Below are positions 11,001-26,500 of a stretch of DNA of 64,000 nt, piece after piece. Numbering within the stretch: position 1 is the first letter of the stretch; every line of letters begins with the position of its first letter. The position numbers were made by a program, and so were the translations under genes. The notes beneath the pieces were generated by a model. That model searched no databases. It saw nothing but the letters and a program-made list of their open reading frames with translations, and was not told where the DNA came from. Location: positions 68,713,001-68,777,000 of the forward strand of contig NC_134112.1 in the NCBI RefSeq assembly GCF_040939455.1, read 5' to 3'. The stretch is from Microcebus murinus (taxonomy: Eukaryota > Chordata > Mammalia > Primates > Cheirogaleidae).

Positions 11001-14000
11001 TTACTGTATTTTGGTGTATTCGTGAAATCATTAGAATTTAGATTTGTCCATTGCAATACATAGGAAAAATGTTGTTGGTGAAAAAGCTCCCTTTGTGTAT
11101 AGTTATGTCACAAGTCAATTTATCAGAAATATTTGACCCAGGATCCACATTTTCTTGTACTGTCCCAGCTGAATTTTCTTCTAGTTATTAATACATTTCT
11201 CAATGACTTTCCTATAACAAAAGAAATCTGGAAAGTTGGCAATGGCTAATATATTTGTGAAATAGAGTCTAATCTTCACTGCATGAGGAATTTTGATCCA
11301 AATCCCAGGAAGGCTAATTTTATTTCAACAAATCATGAGAAAAATTGCAAGTTCTTCCATCCTGACTATATAAGAAGGTAATTCAGTTTTGTATGTATTT
11401 ATGATGCTTACTTTTAACTTTACTAAAATCATTTGGTACCTTTAGCAAACCCATAAATGAAAATAATGTTTCTATATGAATATCATTTTGTTAGAAAAAC
11501 ATACTGTTTGCACAACTGATACTGACTTAATCTATAAATCTATATTATTTCATGAGGTCGATAACTATTCAAAGATTTTTTGTTATAAAACTCAACTACA
11601 AGCTGGCACATCTTTCCTTCTCCATGCACATAATGTCTGTGTACTTAAAACTATAAACCATTACACAGCATTTAATTGCTTCTGCTTCCTTTTGATTCCC
11701 ATAACAATACTGAAAATCTCATTTGTAGAGGAAAATTAATTGTCATTCAAAGGCTTTTGTTTTTACCTAGCCAAAATACTATCAATCCTTTTTATTTAAA
11801 AACATTTTTATTTCATTTTATTTGTTTAATTGATAACAACTGTAATATTGTTGGAGGTCATAGTAATGTTTTGATACATATAATGTACGGTGATCAGATC
11901 AGGGTAATTTGCATATCCATCACCTCAAACATTTATCATTTCTTCATGTTGGGAACATTAAATATCCTCTTCCTAGATATTTGAAACTATATAATATATT
12001 TCTATTAACTATAATCATCTTAGTGTTATAGAACATTAAATTTTTTTCTCCTATCTAGCCATAGTTTTGTATCCTTTAGCAAATCTAATTCAATTCTCTA
12101 AAATACTTTAATTTTTAAACAATGATTGAGTTAAAAGTATAGGAGCCTTATTTGGGGAAAAAATGATTAAGTACTCAACTGTGTATTATGATGTTGGTGT
12201 CTCACAAAAATTTGTAAATACAGAAATACAGAGGAAAAATTTAGATTGAGGGATAAATACAAGGAAGAAAGTGGAAATAAATGATATTTAAATATATCAA
12301 ATATCTATGAACAAAACTAATAGAAAATGTGCAAGATTTATGCAGGTAGAAGAATAAAATTCTATCAAGAAATATTAAAGAACATCTAGAAAAATTGAGA
12401 AATATACCATGTTCATAGATAAGAAGAAAATGTTATGAAGATGTCAGTTCTCTCCCAAATTGATCTGCAGATTCAGATCAATTCTAATCAGAACTCCAAA
12501 ATAAGTTTTTAAAGATTTTGAAAGTAGGATTTAAAATAGAAATATAGAGAATTTAATGATAGCTGAAATATTCCTGAAAAACAGCAGGGAGGAGAACCCG
12601 CTTTACTTGATTTCAAGTGTTATTACAAAGATTTATTTGTTACGACAGTTATATTGGTACAGGGACAGACAGAGTAATGAAACGGGGTTGAGAGCTTAGT
12701 AACAGAATCACACATATCTGGAACTTTGTTATATGACAAGTATAGCATGTTAAGCAGTAGGGAAATACAAGACTTTTCAGTAACTGGAGACATGGAAAAT
12801 GATTACCAGTTAAACTCAGACCTTAAATGTGAAAAACGTTGAAATTCTTATATGAGAATATCTTTTAGACTTTACAGTAGGAAATATTCTCTTAAATAAA
12901 AAAAGGAAACACAGACCATTACAAAAATTGGTCAGTTTAACTCTATTAAACTTTAAAACTTTTGTTCATTAAAAGACTTTTGTAAAGAAAAAATAGAAAT
13001 TACAAATTGGAAGAAATGCTTACGTTATTCAATATCAACATATATGAGTATCAAGAATAAATATAGAACTCTTAAAAATCAGTAAGAAAGCACAAACAAT
13101 TCATTACAGAGGGTGGGGAAATAGATATTTCACAGAAGAGAAAGTATATATGGCCAAGAAACATATAAAGGGATGGCCAATATTATTAGAGATCAGAGAA
13201 ATGAAGTACCATGAATTGTAATAAATATTGGGAAATCAAAAACAAATGATCTCTAGCTTCTTACCTCAAGGAAGCTATAATGTCATGATGGGCATAGACA
13301 TCAATAGGCAATTATAATTATTATAAGTGGTAAATATTATAATAAATAATGGAGTATGATAGAAATTCTCTTCGAGATAAGAAGAGAGGACAGAAATGAA
13401 GAAGACACCGTTGGGGAAATCAGGGAAATAACATTCTGAGTTAGATTTAGGGGATCACTGGGATTTCCCAATTAGAGAAGAATGATAAGGTCATCATAGG
13501 CAGAGAGAACAACAGGAAATCAAAGATGAGAGTAAGAAAGCACAAAAGAAAAAGGCATATCTACGAACAGTGAGATGTTCAGAGGATTGGATTCTGGAGA
13601 AAGAATTTTAAGAGACAGAACTGGAGACAGTTTGAACCAAATTGTAAAGGGCTTCACATGCCAGGCAAAATGGGGCTGAATTCTTTAGGTATTTTTTAAC
13701 CTGGAGGATTAAATGGGACAGAGATTTATTTTTAGGGACCTAGCTCTGAAGATAATGTAATGGAGAACCTAGACAGGATGAGCCACAGAGGAGCAGGAAT
13801 ACTAGTCATGAGACTCCTGCAACATTTCAGGCACAAAAAATGAGGGTTAAGGATGATGATAATGAAGAAAGAGAAGATGAACCACATGTGAGTTATAACT
13901 TTTGATGTAGCATCAATATAATTTGTTGATAAATTCTCTCCACATACATTTTTTTTTTAATGCTAAGCTTTGTTGCATACGTGAGAATTAGAAATCTACA

Positions 14001-14457
14001 ATATTGTCTCTAGACCTAAGCTGGGGAGAGTTAAGTCTAGTGGTTAGCTGAGGGCTTCTGCACTACAAGTCAGCAAGGTCTTGAATTAGTCTGCAGGCTT
14101 GTTTCTGGTCTCCTAAGGGCTGGGTGATTTTCTTTTCAGGTGTTCACATAGACACCTCCTTTGGCTTTCCTCCCTAATCTCTGTACACATGCCAAAACAA
14201 GTGGACCAGTAAATATTGCATATGTTTCTAATTTTTATTCTAGTCCTTCACTGGGGAGAATTAAATGTTTCTCATTTACACTTTGTTCACCTAGGTTTAT
14301 AACATTCTAAGTAGTCCTTGACAACCTGTTTACTAGATTTGGGCATTCTACATAGATGAATGTCTAAGGAACTAGAAATCAAGTTCACATAGGAACTTTA
14401 AGCATCTCGATTGTTTAGGAGTCCTTCTGCCTTGGTAGTCCCTTCTTGCATGAATAC

Positions 14458-14520
<63 letters not shown>

Positions 14521-17500
14521 CAACAGTTCCCAGAATTGCCTTTCATATCAGAAACCCCCGGCTTTACTTCTTTAAAATCTAAGTTAATAGACCTGTGCAT
14601 GAAGGTGAGAGGGGGGATAGAGAATGATGGTGCTAAGAATCTCCTAAAATGATTTTCATATGAGGCCAGATTTACAAACTTCTGCTATAGTCAATGTATC
14701 TCACTGCACCAAATCCATTAGATTAAACTATGTGGACAGCCACTCTCTAGATAATAGATAATAGGGAGAGTCATTTTTTTAGATATGCTTCCTGGCCCCG
14801 AACCCAGTTCCCCTACTTTTTACTAGTTTTATATGTGTTTGCAGCATGCTTTGTTACTATTTAGATAATACTTAGGAAAGGAGAAAAATAAAGGATGATT
14901 CAGAGGTTTCTAATTTTAGAATTTAAAAGAATGGAAACTCCATCACTTGAAATGGAAAATTTAGGAAAAGCATAAGTAAAGGAAAGAAGGTGAGCTTTAT
15001 TGTGGGAAACATGTTGACCTTAAACAATCTTAGACCAAATAGGAAATGAAAATTAGTGTTTTTGGAATGTAAAATGCACAGATTTGTCATTTTTCCTTTT
15101 TCTGTCACAATATAATTGCACAAAGGTTTGCACCATTTTTACAATTTGAGGTAAATTTACCCCCACGTCAAAGAAATGGAACATAATATTGAAATTTCAT
15201 ATGATGACTAAATACATATGTACTAAACATAGGAAAAAGTGAATGGTTGCTGGCCAATAGTTACATTTATGAAGTATAATAGTAATTTTAAATTTATAGC
15301 AATCCATATTCATTCATCACTTAACAAATATTTACTGAGTACTCACAAATTTCCAAATGTTGCATTAAATCATCCCACGTAACAAGACAGTATCTCCACC
15401 CTCAAAGGGCTCAAAAGCTAGTGGGGAGGATGGACAATTAAAGAAAGCAATAACCCCAGAGTATGAGAACTGCGTGCTTAGTGAGGTATACACTAAGGTA
15501 GGAATAGCTTCCAGAAGGACATGGTTTCTAAGGTGAAACCTAAACCAGAAGTAGCACTTAGCCTTTTAAATATACTCTTATCAGAAGACCACCCTCCAAA
15601 GAAAAATCAGTAGATCCTCAGTGAAAGTAAGCTTTTATTTAAAAGCATCCTCTCCAAATACATTGTGCACTGGAAGCTTAAGACATCATATGCAAATACC
15701 TCATAAGTAAAAAAATAATTATTCTAAATATGTCAAGAAATTCAAGATAAAGATACAATTTAGGAAAAATGAAAGCTAAAAGCCAGAGCACCAATTGATA
15801 GCTAGCTCAAGAGGCACAAACTTACATCCAAACAATGCCTCTCATAATGTGAGTCATGAGAAAATGACCTGGTATTTGTTATAAATTTTGCTTCAGTGGC
15901 CTGAAATTGGATCTACCAAATCTGCATCTCTGGAGTGGGGAGTGGGAATCTGCATTTTTAAATGGGATCTCAGAGTTAGGTGTCATGTACTAGTGTTTGT
16001 CTAACTACACATATGAAAAAAGGCATGGAAGCAGATGCTCTAAAAGTTCCAGGGATGGGGTACAGGAAGAGCCTTTTTATGCCTCAGACTTTTAAACAAG
16101 TCTCACTCACTTATTTTGAGGAAAGCTGTAGCTCTATGCACAAAAGAAAATAATTGTTTATGTATCTTGTATGTGCCCAGAAAAGAAGAAATGCATTGAA
16201 GAATAGGCCAATCATCTTATGTGCCTTACAGAATAAAATGATGAGATATTAATGGAGTAGAAAGCAAAAGATATTCTCAACCCAGCTAATAAAATAAACA
16301 AACAATAATTTGTGTTTCTGAGTTAGCTATTAATCATTTAAAAATTTGAGTTCAACAGACTCTTTACCTCTGAGCCCCATCTAACTTACAGAAAGTTTGT
16401 TCTACTTTTTATGCCAAGTTCCTCTCTGCTTTGTAAGGAACTTCATACTTGGATAGTCCCATCTCATCATTTTATAGAGAAAGAAACCCAAGCCCAGTTC
16501 AACAATATGGTAGAAGTTGAACAAGCTAACTAGTGGTAAAACTACAACTAGACCCAAGTTTCTTAGTCATCATGTCAGTGTTCTTTTCATGGAGGGTCAA
16601 TCCAAAGTGAAAAAGAGCAGAAAGATCTGCATGCAAATCTCAGTCTTTCCTAAATTTAACACTAAGGCAATTACTCACCAGGTGATCTTAGACAAGATAC
16701 TTAATCTCTCTGTGCCTCTCTTCTCTCCAAAATATTGCCTACTCCTTACAGAAGAATAATTTAGCATAGTTTCTGACACATGGAAATATTTAATAAATTT
16801 ATTAGTAGTAGTAGTCATGAAATGTAGTAAATACCACACTGATTGCTAGTTCTACATTACCTCAGAAACCAATTCCTATGCTTCTTTTACTTGGAGTTAT
16901 CTTTATTTTAAATGCACACCATATTCTTTTATATGTATAATGCACAAGCTACTTTTAAAAGTAAAATTGCAGCCTATAATAGCATACTCACTTAGCCTTT
17001 TAAATATACACTTATTATCAGAAGACCACCCTTCAAAGAAAAATCAGTAGATCCTCAGTGAAAGTAAGCTTTTATTTAAAAGTATCCTCTCCAAATACAA
17101 TGTGCACTGGAATGCTAATTCACACCTTCTTTTATTACCCGATTGATTTATTCAGTGTCAGGATTTAGGCACCATGTTAATATTACTGCAGTTTCGGTGT
17201 ATGCTGCACTTCTGCTTTTGGAGTTATGGTTAATTTTAACACTGTCAAGTTGTAGTAGTTTTCAGTGTAAGTAATAATACAGTTTTTCCTAAGGTCTTGT
17301 AATGCCATTGTGCTAAAGCCCCACATCTCTTAAAATGTGAGTGAAAACTCTTGGATACCTGTGCCACAAAATCTAAGTCTAGTGTGCTGGAATTGCCAGA
17401 CAGAGTGAATGACAGGATTAGGATGCAAAAAGCAAAGTGTAACTCTTCTCCAAGAGGAATCAAAATGTTGGCATAAAAAGGGATCATTTCAAAGTTGAGT

Positions 17501-20500
17501 CATGAATGTTGTATTTGTGTCTCCTTAACACTCTGCCTAAAAGTGCTCAGAATTGTCTAAAGATGACCAAACTTGGAATTCTTGGGCATCACCTCTCACT
17601 CTATAATAAACAGCTAAAAAGAAAATGTGAAACTACTCAAGAAGTTCAGACCAGTCCTCTTTGTTTAAAGTTTGGGATCTCATTTGATTACTTTTACCCT
17701 CTTCCCCTACCTCACAAGAATAAAAGGGAAATAAATGATATTTTAAATCATAAATAATATAAACCTCCGTTGAGATTTTTTTAAGTCATTTAAGAACAGT
17801 ATATCAGCATTAGTACTAAGTGAACACATGCAAAAACACTGAACAGGTTTTCCCAGGGTAAATAATTACACACTGTAGTATATACTGTTTATTTTCATAA
17901 TGTTATATCTCTGTTTCCCTAAAAATTGCCTTTCTAGCATTCTGACATTTCATAGCCCCTTATATATAGGAGGGAAGAGGAAACCAAAAACTTCTACTTA
18001 ATGAAAGGTAAAGTTCATAATACATTAGCCAACTACTACAACTCAGCATCTTTTCCTTCGCTGTTACAATACTAGTAGTCTTCTCTCCATCAGGAATAAA
18101 ACTGAAAACAGAAGAGAGATATTTGATCAAAAATAAAAGATAAGCAGAGAGATAAACGTCTAATTGCGAACAGAAGTGTCTAAAGAAAAAAAAATTAAGG
18201 CATTATGCAAAAGGAATGAAGGATGAAGAGATGCATTAAGTTTCTTGATGATAATGCCAGAAAGGAAAACAAAATGAATACAATTCAGTATTATTAACAG
18301 GCATTGAAGAAGCAAGAAATAATCACAAAGGAAAAAATATTAGTAAATGGCTTTCTGTTTCCCTTATATCCTGAATCTGGGGACTAACAACTGACATGGT
18401 AATGCACATAGTTTTGTTTTGTTTTTAATTGACTGGCACATTGTTTTTTGTGGGCATTACATTCCTTATTTTTAAGGTGAAAATTCTGGACTAGATTAGG
18501 GATTCTGGATTAGGTTAGGGATCATAAATTCGCCCATGCTGACATCCCTTTCCAGAAAGGATTTATAACAGATAAATGGACTTCCTTGCCATCAGCAGAT
18601 CAAGCCCCATGACCCTACTTTTCCACAGCCAGATAGCCACCACTCATCACCCTCTTTATTGCTTAAAATGGAGCCAATTTGCTCGTCTAAGATTTGCTAT
18701 TAAAAAACATGGCTTCTCAATATATAGCCCTATATTTATATCACTAATAGGAATATTCTAGGAATATAATATAGATGTTTAATTTGAAAAATTAAAATTC
18801 TTAATTTTTTTCCAAAACACGAAAATGCTGGTAGAATCAATAGAAATAACTACCAACTTGAAATTTCAGTATATCCAAAAATAGTCAATTAAATCTTATG
18901 GTCAGTATTATCCATTTACATTTAATGCCACAGAAATCTTACCTGTACAGTTTTTAAGCTAATCTTCTAATATTATTTCAACTACATATTATGGAATGAT
19001 TTATTTCCGTATCATTTTGTTTATGGCCAAGTAAAACTTTTCAAATAGTGAAAGATTTTAATATCTTCAACTGATTAAGATAAATAAGTGTATTGAGTAA
19101 TATCTATTATACAAGCTAGTTAATTACTTTAAAAATGTAATCATAAACCATGATAAGCCATAAGCCCCTTGAGTAAACTGTAGTAAACTGCTCAAGCATT
19201 CAAGTAACTAAGAATATACTACTATGTTAGTGACCAGATGGCTTTATCAAGTTATTTTGCTGTTTTGCATAAAGCTGAATGATAACATTCTCAAAAAACC
19301 TTCTCTATGTCAATATCTAAATTAGAGTACTGACCACTACCTTGGCACTTGATTTTGAAAACATACTGAAAACGATGACACTTTGCTTTCTTGATGCAGG
19401 GAATTTCAAGAGCAGAGAAAGAAGCACCTGAATGACATAACCTTACTGGAGAAGTCTTTGGAAAGTCTCTTTTCCAAAGTTTCTTCATTTCCTAACTCTT
19501 CAGTTTCTACCAAGGATTATAGGTCTAAATCTTCTTTGTCATGTCAAAGTGTGGGTACTATTTTTCTTGCTCCCCAAAGGAATCAGTGAAAGAATTTTTA
19601 GATTTAATTCTGTGATTGAATTGAGCACCATGTACAATTCTGTACAGGTGTACTTTCTAAAGAGACACTAAATTGTGAGGATCTAGGGCGTAATTACATA
19701 GAATCTTGGAGTTCCAAGTGTGAACCAGAAAAATTGTATGCTGCTTTGAAATAGGATGTAATTATAAGCAGAATTCATGAATTTTAAGTCAAAGAAGACT
19801 TACAGGTAAACTTTGCCCAAGTAACTCTTCTGCCACCACCAGCAAAATATATTCTATCCAGAAAGAAGTGTCAATGTTTGTAAGTGATGGATACTGAGAA
19901 AACTGAAGAATAGACCTCAGATAAAAAGCAGAAAAAAATTCTTAAACTTATTGGCCCAAAGGCCTTATTTTACCTAAGTTCTTAAAGGAAGTAATCATCA
20001 CTCTTGAAGCAGATGAATGCTAAGAAATGATTGTCTAGCTGAGAGTTTTGCTACCTTGCAAGTATTACTTTCCTATTCTCCACAGTTCCCCCACAAAGTA
20101 GGTGTTAAGAGCTTTATATTGCTTACATCTTTCTGAAATTATCAGAGTATTACTATGTATATTTTTTTCCTAAGGATTCTAAGTTTAGACCATTATTTTC
20201 TTCATAATGATATTAATTTGCTGGTGGTTGTATAAAAAAGTTATTATCACAGAGTCATGGCTACTGAGCCAGTTAACAGCAGTTAAAGAAAACCTGTTTA
20301 AACACACTTTCTCTCTGGAATTTACAGTAAACATCACCTAAATTGTTTGATTTGTTAAATACTGAGCTCTGACATTCAAGTTCTGTAGAGTTTGTGTTAT
20401 ATATTGTTTTTGAAAACTGTTTTAAGAAAAGATAACTTAAATGTAAAGTGATAGTCCTAGTGTATGTTTGGAAGGGTTCAGTGAAGGAATGAAGGCTTCC

Positions 20501-23500
20501 AACTTTGCAATCAAATCATTCTGAAGTGACATTTCTCAGGAGAAGGATCTCTTGCCAAACCAAAGGTGGCAGGTGTGATCCCAGAGCATCAAACTGCAGC
20601 CACTCACCTGAGCATCTGTGCCCTCTATTGTCCCCCAAGGTGATGATGTTCTCATGTCCCTGTTTATTTTGTTATTTTTTATGGGAGTCAAAGTAACAAA
20701 CTTCTCTAACATCCCCCCAAGTTTCTGTCCCACTCCTGACTCTTAACAAAGAATTTCAAACATGTATCAATAGTCCTCCCTTTATCTGCAGAGTAAATCA
20801 GGTGGAGATGCATATAATTTAATAAAAGTACTAGAAGAGCAGTGCTTCAATATTTTCAATATTTCTTATGGTCGATCATAGACTTTAAGTTTGTAAAAAT
20901 ACCAGATATCTTAAATATAATAATTGGGACTAAAAAAAGTTAAAGCATGCCAAAGGAAGTTAGAAATTGTATGATACTAATTGCCTTGCTTGTGTGACTA
21001 CTTTTATTTAAATCTTAAATTTAAAAGTTATTAAGTCAATTTTTAGATCCCTGGCATATTTCTGGATTGCTATGCAATCAACTATATGTCTAGTATTTCC
21101 TCTATATTTTTAATTTTTTTATCCTATTACTTACTGCTTTTTAGTTTTTATAAATGTTTAGCAGCCTCTATGATATGAAGTCTGTAGGAATTCATATCCA
21201 TTCTCAAGCAATTCCATTTTATAAACATATTTTCAAACTAGTTCTTTTACATATGTGAATCAAACCATAAATTAATATACCAAAGAAAATAGAAATATGA
21301 TAAATTGGGTTAGATGGTTCGTGATAAAAATCCAAATAAGAAACCTATTATCAAACTGGTTTTGTATTTAACTGCTTTTAAAAAGTTTTCTTGGCAGACT
21401 CAGTAAGTCTTAAAGGATTATTTCTAAATTGAATGCTTTTGTGAACTTACGTCACACATTAAAATCATCTTAATGCACCTTTTTGTCAATTCTTCACAAT
21501 AGTATTACAAAAGGAAGGGAGGAGAGGATATATTTAAAAAGCAAATGAAAAAGAACTCAATGGAAGCCTATTAGGCTACCTGTTGATGAGCATGTGAGAG
21601 AGTCATTAATATGCGGATCATTGACATGATAGGCCATAATGACTTCTCCAGGGACGGTATCAGACTATTGTGTCAGAGACTAGTTAGGGATTCATTAATG
21701 TGCAGACTCGTGACTTCTTAATATGCAAATTATTAACACAAAGCACTGAGGCATATCTCACAAATGTCCATATTTTGTGTTAAACATTTTCTTTGCCAAC
21801 CCCTCACCCACACCTTTCGTAAACTATTTTATTTCTTCCATTCCCTGTCACAGATTTCTTTACTAAAGATTCTGCACTCATGGAGACTTTACCAGTTCAC
21901 ATTCGAAGACCTCCTCTCCTTCGACATGATTCTTTGATTTAAGGCAGGTTTATACATACAAACCACTTGACCCATGTTGACTAAGTCAGTCAAAATTCAG
22001 TACATCTGATTTTATATTTTTCTTCAATGAGTTGGTTTGCAGCTAATGACAGGCCAAAGCAAAGAAAGTGCTTGTTTTTTAAAATTGAAACCCTGAAAAA
22101 TGAATAGTATAATGAGCAGTTCAATAATTTGGACTGAAGGTGAGTGGGGAAAGAGTAGTGGACCAGAAAAAAGAAAAAGAGGGCAGGGAAAGGCCCAAGA
22201 GAGAGGACACAAGAAAAAAGGGTGCAATTAAACCAAATAAAAGTATTCATACCAGTATATTACATCAATTGAGGAAACTGACGTAAACCACTCAGTATCT
22301 GGCATGCAGCAAGCAATCAATCAGTATCAGCTGTTAGTATTATGTTGGCATTTTATATTTATGCAAAAAGATGAAGTTAACACCCACATTCCCTTTTGAA
22401 ACAACATGAAAAATTTTATGGAGTGAAAGTCATTTAGTCTTTGAACTAACAGTCTATGAAGAAGGGGATCAAACTTATATTTCTGCAGCATAATTAACTA
22501 CAGAATCCATGGAAAGGTATTCAAGTATTTTTTGAAGCTTATCCACATACCATGTTATGGAAAATACATTATAGTATAACTTTTCATCTGGAACTTTATT
22601 TACTGTCTATATTCATTTTCTTGCCACTTTATTACTCTAGCCTCATCTAAAATACAATATAATCTTTCATTACTATTTATTTCTCTACTAAATTTCAGGA
22701 GAAACAAACCCTTAGTTCTTTACTTGTAAACTCCATATACCCTAAATTCTACAGTGGGTCTATGTAAGTTTCTATCTATTGATGACAAAACATTCACATC
22801 TCCATATAAAATTATTAATATAATTTTTACATTAGTCCTGGAAGATATCCTACACAGATTTTGTTTTATTAAAACACTTCTAATAGGAGATAATATTATA
22901 ATATAAATAGTAATTATTAGTATAATTACCACAAGCAACTAATTACACTTCATATTTTGGCTATTGTTAATTTCAATATTAAATGTCATAAACCATCTAA
23001 TTATTTATTGATTTTTTTATTGATTTTTATTGATTATTTATTGATTCTACCCAGGTTCTAATCTGGAGTACATGCAAGCAGATTCAGAGATGATGCAGCC
23101 TAACATATAATCCAGAAAAAAAATCCAAGTGATTTAGGAAGTTTACAGTAGAGATACCATCTCATTTTCTCTGGAGCCTTCAACCTGAGGGGATGGAAGA
23201 GTTCAGGAGAAGCTCATTAGTGCCAAGATGGCTTGCCCAGCTGAAGTCTTTTGCATCCTTGACTAGATAGAGCAAAGTTCATTACCAGGAAATCCTAAAA
23301 TGAAGTGTAAAGGTCTCACTAAGGAGACTATGTTTGGAGATTAGTATAAGAGCAATCTGGTGCTTAGGGAAGGACAAGTTGGGGGCCAGATACAAACAGA
23401 AGGGCAAGGAGAAGTTGACTGAGGAAGTTGGGCCACATACAGGGATTGTGAAAGGAGTCAGGTGCAAGAGCCAAATGCTGAGATGCAGTTATGTTGACAA

Positions 23501-26500
23501 AGACAGGGATCTCTGCCCCACCTTTAACAAGACGGCACAGGGCTTTACAGTCAACACTAACTGTCAAGTGGATTTAAAATGACTCAGTCCTCCTATTGGA
23601 CATGATGCTAATTCAGAAAATAATGTTGGATAAAATTCAACATGTATTCATTAAACAAATATCTTAGCTAGAAGTTAAACCACTAGTACAGACTAAGAAT
23701 GAACACATTTTCCCTTTAGAAAGTTTACAGTCCAATGAAAGATAAACACAAACCAGCACTTTAAAAATCACAATTATATGTTTCATGATTGGGGTATCAT
23801 GGAGTCTTACAAGAAGAAAACAATAAGAACACTAACCCAAACTCAGGGAAGAGAGTGGCCAAAGAAGGCTTCCTGGAGGAGAAAGCATTTTGTCTCAGAC
23901 CTGAAGGCTTAGTATTATTACTCAGATGAAGATGAAGAAGCAGAAGAATATTGTAGGCAGATGGGACAACACAGGGCAATGTAATGAAAGAGATACAAAT
24001 GCCCGGTGAAAGGAACTAAAAGATGAGTATAGGTGGATCTTAGGAACAATGATAATGACAAAGATTCTCTGCTTGACCAAACTCTAGCCAGGATTTCAGG
24101 CCTCTGTTCTCAACTAGGCCTCAACCTTGGCCTACAAAAACTATAGCTTCTCAAGACAAGTCATTTTGTTCACCACTTCTCTGCATATTAAAAGACTTAA
24201 ACAAATATTAGCATGGTTTTTAATAACTCAAGGCTGCATTCCTAGGATGACCCTAGCCCCTCCTAAAGTGCTTACTTGAGAAAGCTCAAGGCTTCCAAAA
24301 GAATTTACTGTTTGTTCTAGCCAAAACCTAAAGATAGTCCCCTGAGCACCATTTACTAAAAGGGGCTTAAAATTATGAATCCCTTTTCTGTCCCTTTGAA
24401 ATGTGTATGTATCTCCTACAACTCAGTGGTGTCTTTCTCAAGTCCCCAAAAGCCATTCCATTAAAATGTCATCATCAGGAAGGACAGAGCCTTTGTTTCC
24501 CAGCCTCTGTGGAAGGATAGAATCCTGATTCTAGTAATTGCCAGCTAATAGGCACAGCTAGCCCAGTCAGCATTTATACAGACCACCTTTGCACTTTTCA
24601 CCTTCCTGACTCCACTAAGCTTCCACTTACCCCTTTCCCTACTCCCTCATTCTCCCTTCTCTGTACAAATCCAAGTTAACTTCAGTTCATACTAGACCCT
24701 CTTCTTTATTGCAATAATGTAGCACTGATTAAAATCTGTCCTTACCACCTTAACTAATGTCTTCAAAAAAATGAATACTTTCTAAAAGTTTACTTCATTC
24801 AAAAAAAAAAAATTAATTTTGCTATGCTGTGTAAGGTGTCCTTTTTCTCCAAGGAAATGTGCCCTTTCTCCAAGTCATTACAGGGGCAAAACAATAAGTA
24901 GTTTATAAAGCTTATTCTTTTTATTTCAATGTCCCACCTTCTTTAATGCTTAAAAATACATTTTCAATATGTTATTTTGTTTGAATTTACTAACTTTCCT
25001 TTGTTTAAATTGCATCATTATTTTGGGAGATACTGTGATCAATTAAAAGATTTTCAGTATTATTTTAAATTATAAATCAAAACAGCATATTTATGTCCTT
25101 TGTTTATATCAGTCATTCTCAAGTCTCATGCATATCAAATCGTCTGCAGAGCTTTTAAAAATACCTATGCCTGGGACCACCCTAGACCAATTAAATAGTC
25201 TTTGTAGTGGGATTTGGGGATGGGTACCTTATTTTTCCCTTTCTTATGTACCACTAGGTTTGAGAAGCACTTATTTACACTACTATTCTACACCGGCTTT
25301 TACTATATGAAGGTATGGTTAATGTGAAATTAAGTCCTTCAATGAAAATATTCTGCTATTAAGGTTTTTGAGGAGGGGGGAGAGTAAGGATGAAAGGAGT
25401 ATAGATTATCAAACAGTAAATCAAATGTAAATTATATATGGATTGCATTTCTGCTACTGTTAAGTCTATACAATTAATTTTCATTCATCATGAGGAGTAC
25501 CTATCCATACTTCAATGAATTTAAATTTACTTTTTTGTTTTTTAACTGAAAGGAAACCTAGATGTTTTGGGTAAGAGACATTAATCATTTCTAAGTTAAA
25601 AACGACTGCTTATTATAAAGTTAATCATGTTTATGAAGATTTAGACCTAGCAAAATGTTTTCCAGTTGTTGGACTATGTGGCAAATTGCCCAAACAATTA
25701 CTGTAAATGCAAGTGCCATACAGACTTTCGCCAAGGACACTAGTAGGTTAGATCTCATAAAAGAAACAATTAGAGTCTTGAGGTGAAAATAATAGAGATG
25801 AGGTGGCAGTTTTTGAAAAAGTAGAGCTGCAATATAATGGTTTAAATGCATGTTCATGGATAATGCTGATAGTTTAATGTGTTTGGAATTTATTATGTGT
25901 GAGAGAATATTTCATATAAAAATACCAAAACCGCATATATTCTAGTCTTTTCTTTTTGCCTGATATGGTACATAAGTGAAAGCACTTGAAGCATTACACT
26001 TACTGTCTTTCAGAATCATCAGTTTTTAATGGTTTGCTTGATATATACATGTATATATCGTGCTGATTTTATGGAAAATATTTTCTTCTCATTAGTACCA
26101 ATTTACATAAACTTATCCAATATGCACATTATTAGTAATCTATGTTCAAGGTAATCAAGACATTCTGAAAACTAAAAACAATCATAGCTACAATGACTTG
26201 GAGCGTTTTTTTAGATAACATGAATATAGAATTTCTTCTTTGATTAGATTAACTATAACATGACTCCACCATCACTCAAACAGAATTAACAACTGGGTCC
26301 TTCAGGGGAAACAAAATGGACCTAAAGAATAGAATTTGGGTATCTGGACAAAAGTCAGCCAGAGGAAAGGAGAAAGGGACCCCAAAGAATTTGATGTCAA
26401 AGACAAACTGTGGATTGTATATATTCATCTGTGCTTTTTCTGCACTCTCCCTTCCTCTGACACTGTGTGGATAATGACTCATTCCTATGGGCTACAAGAG

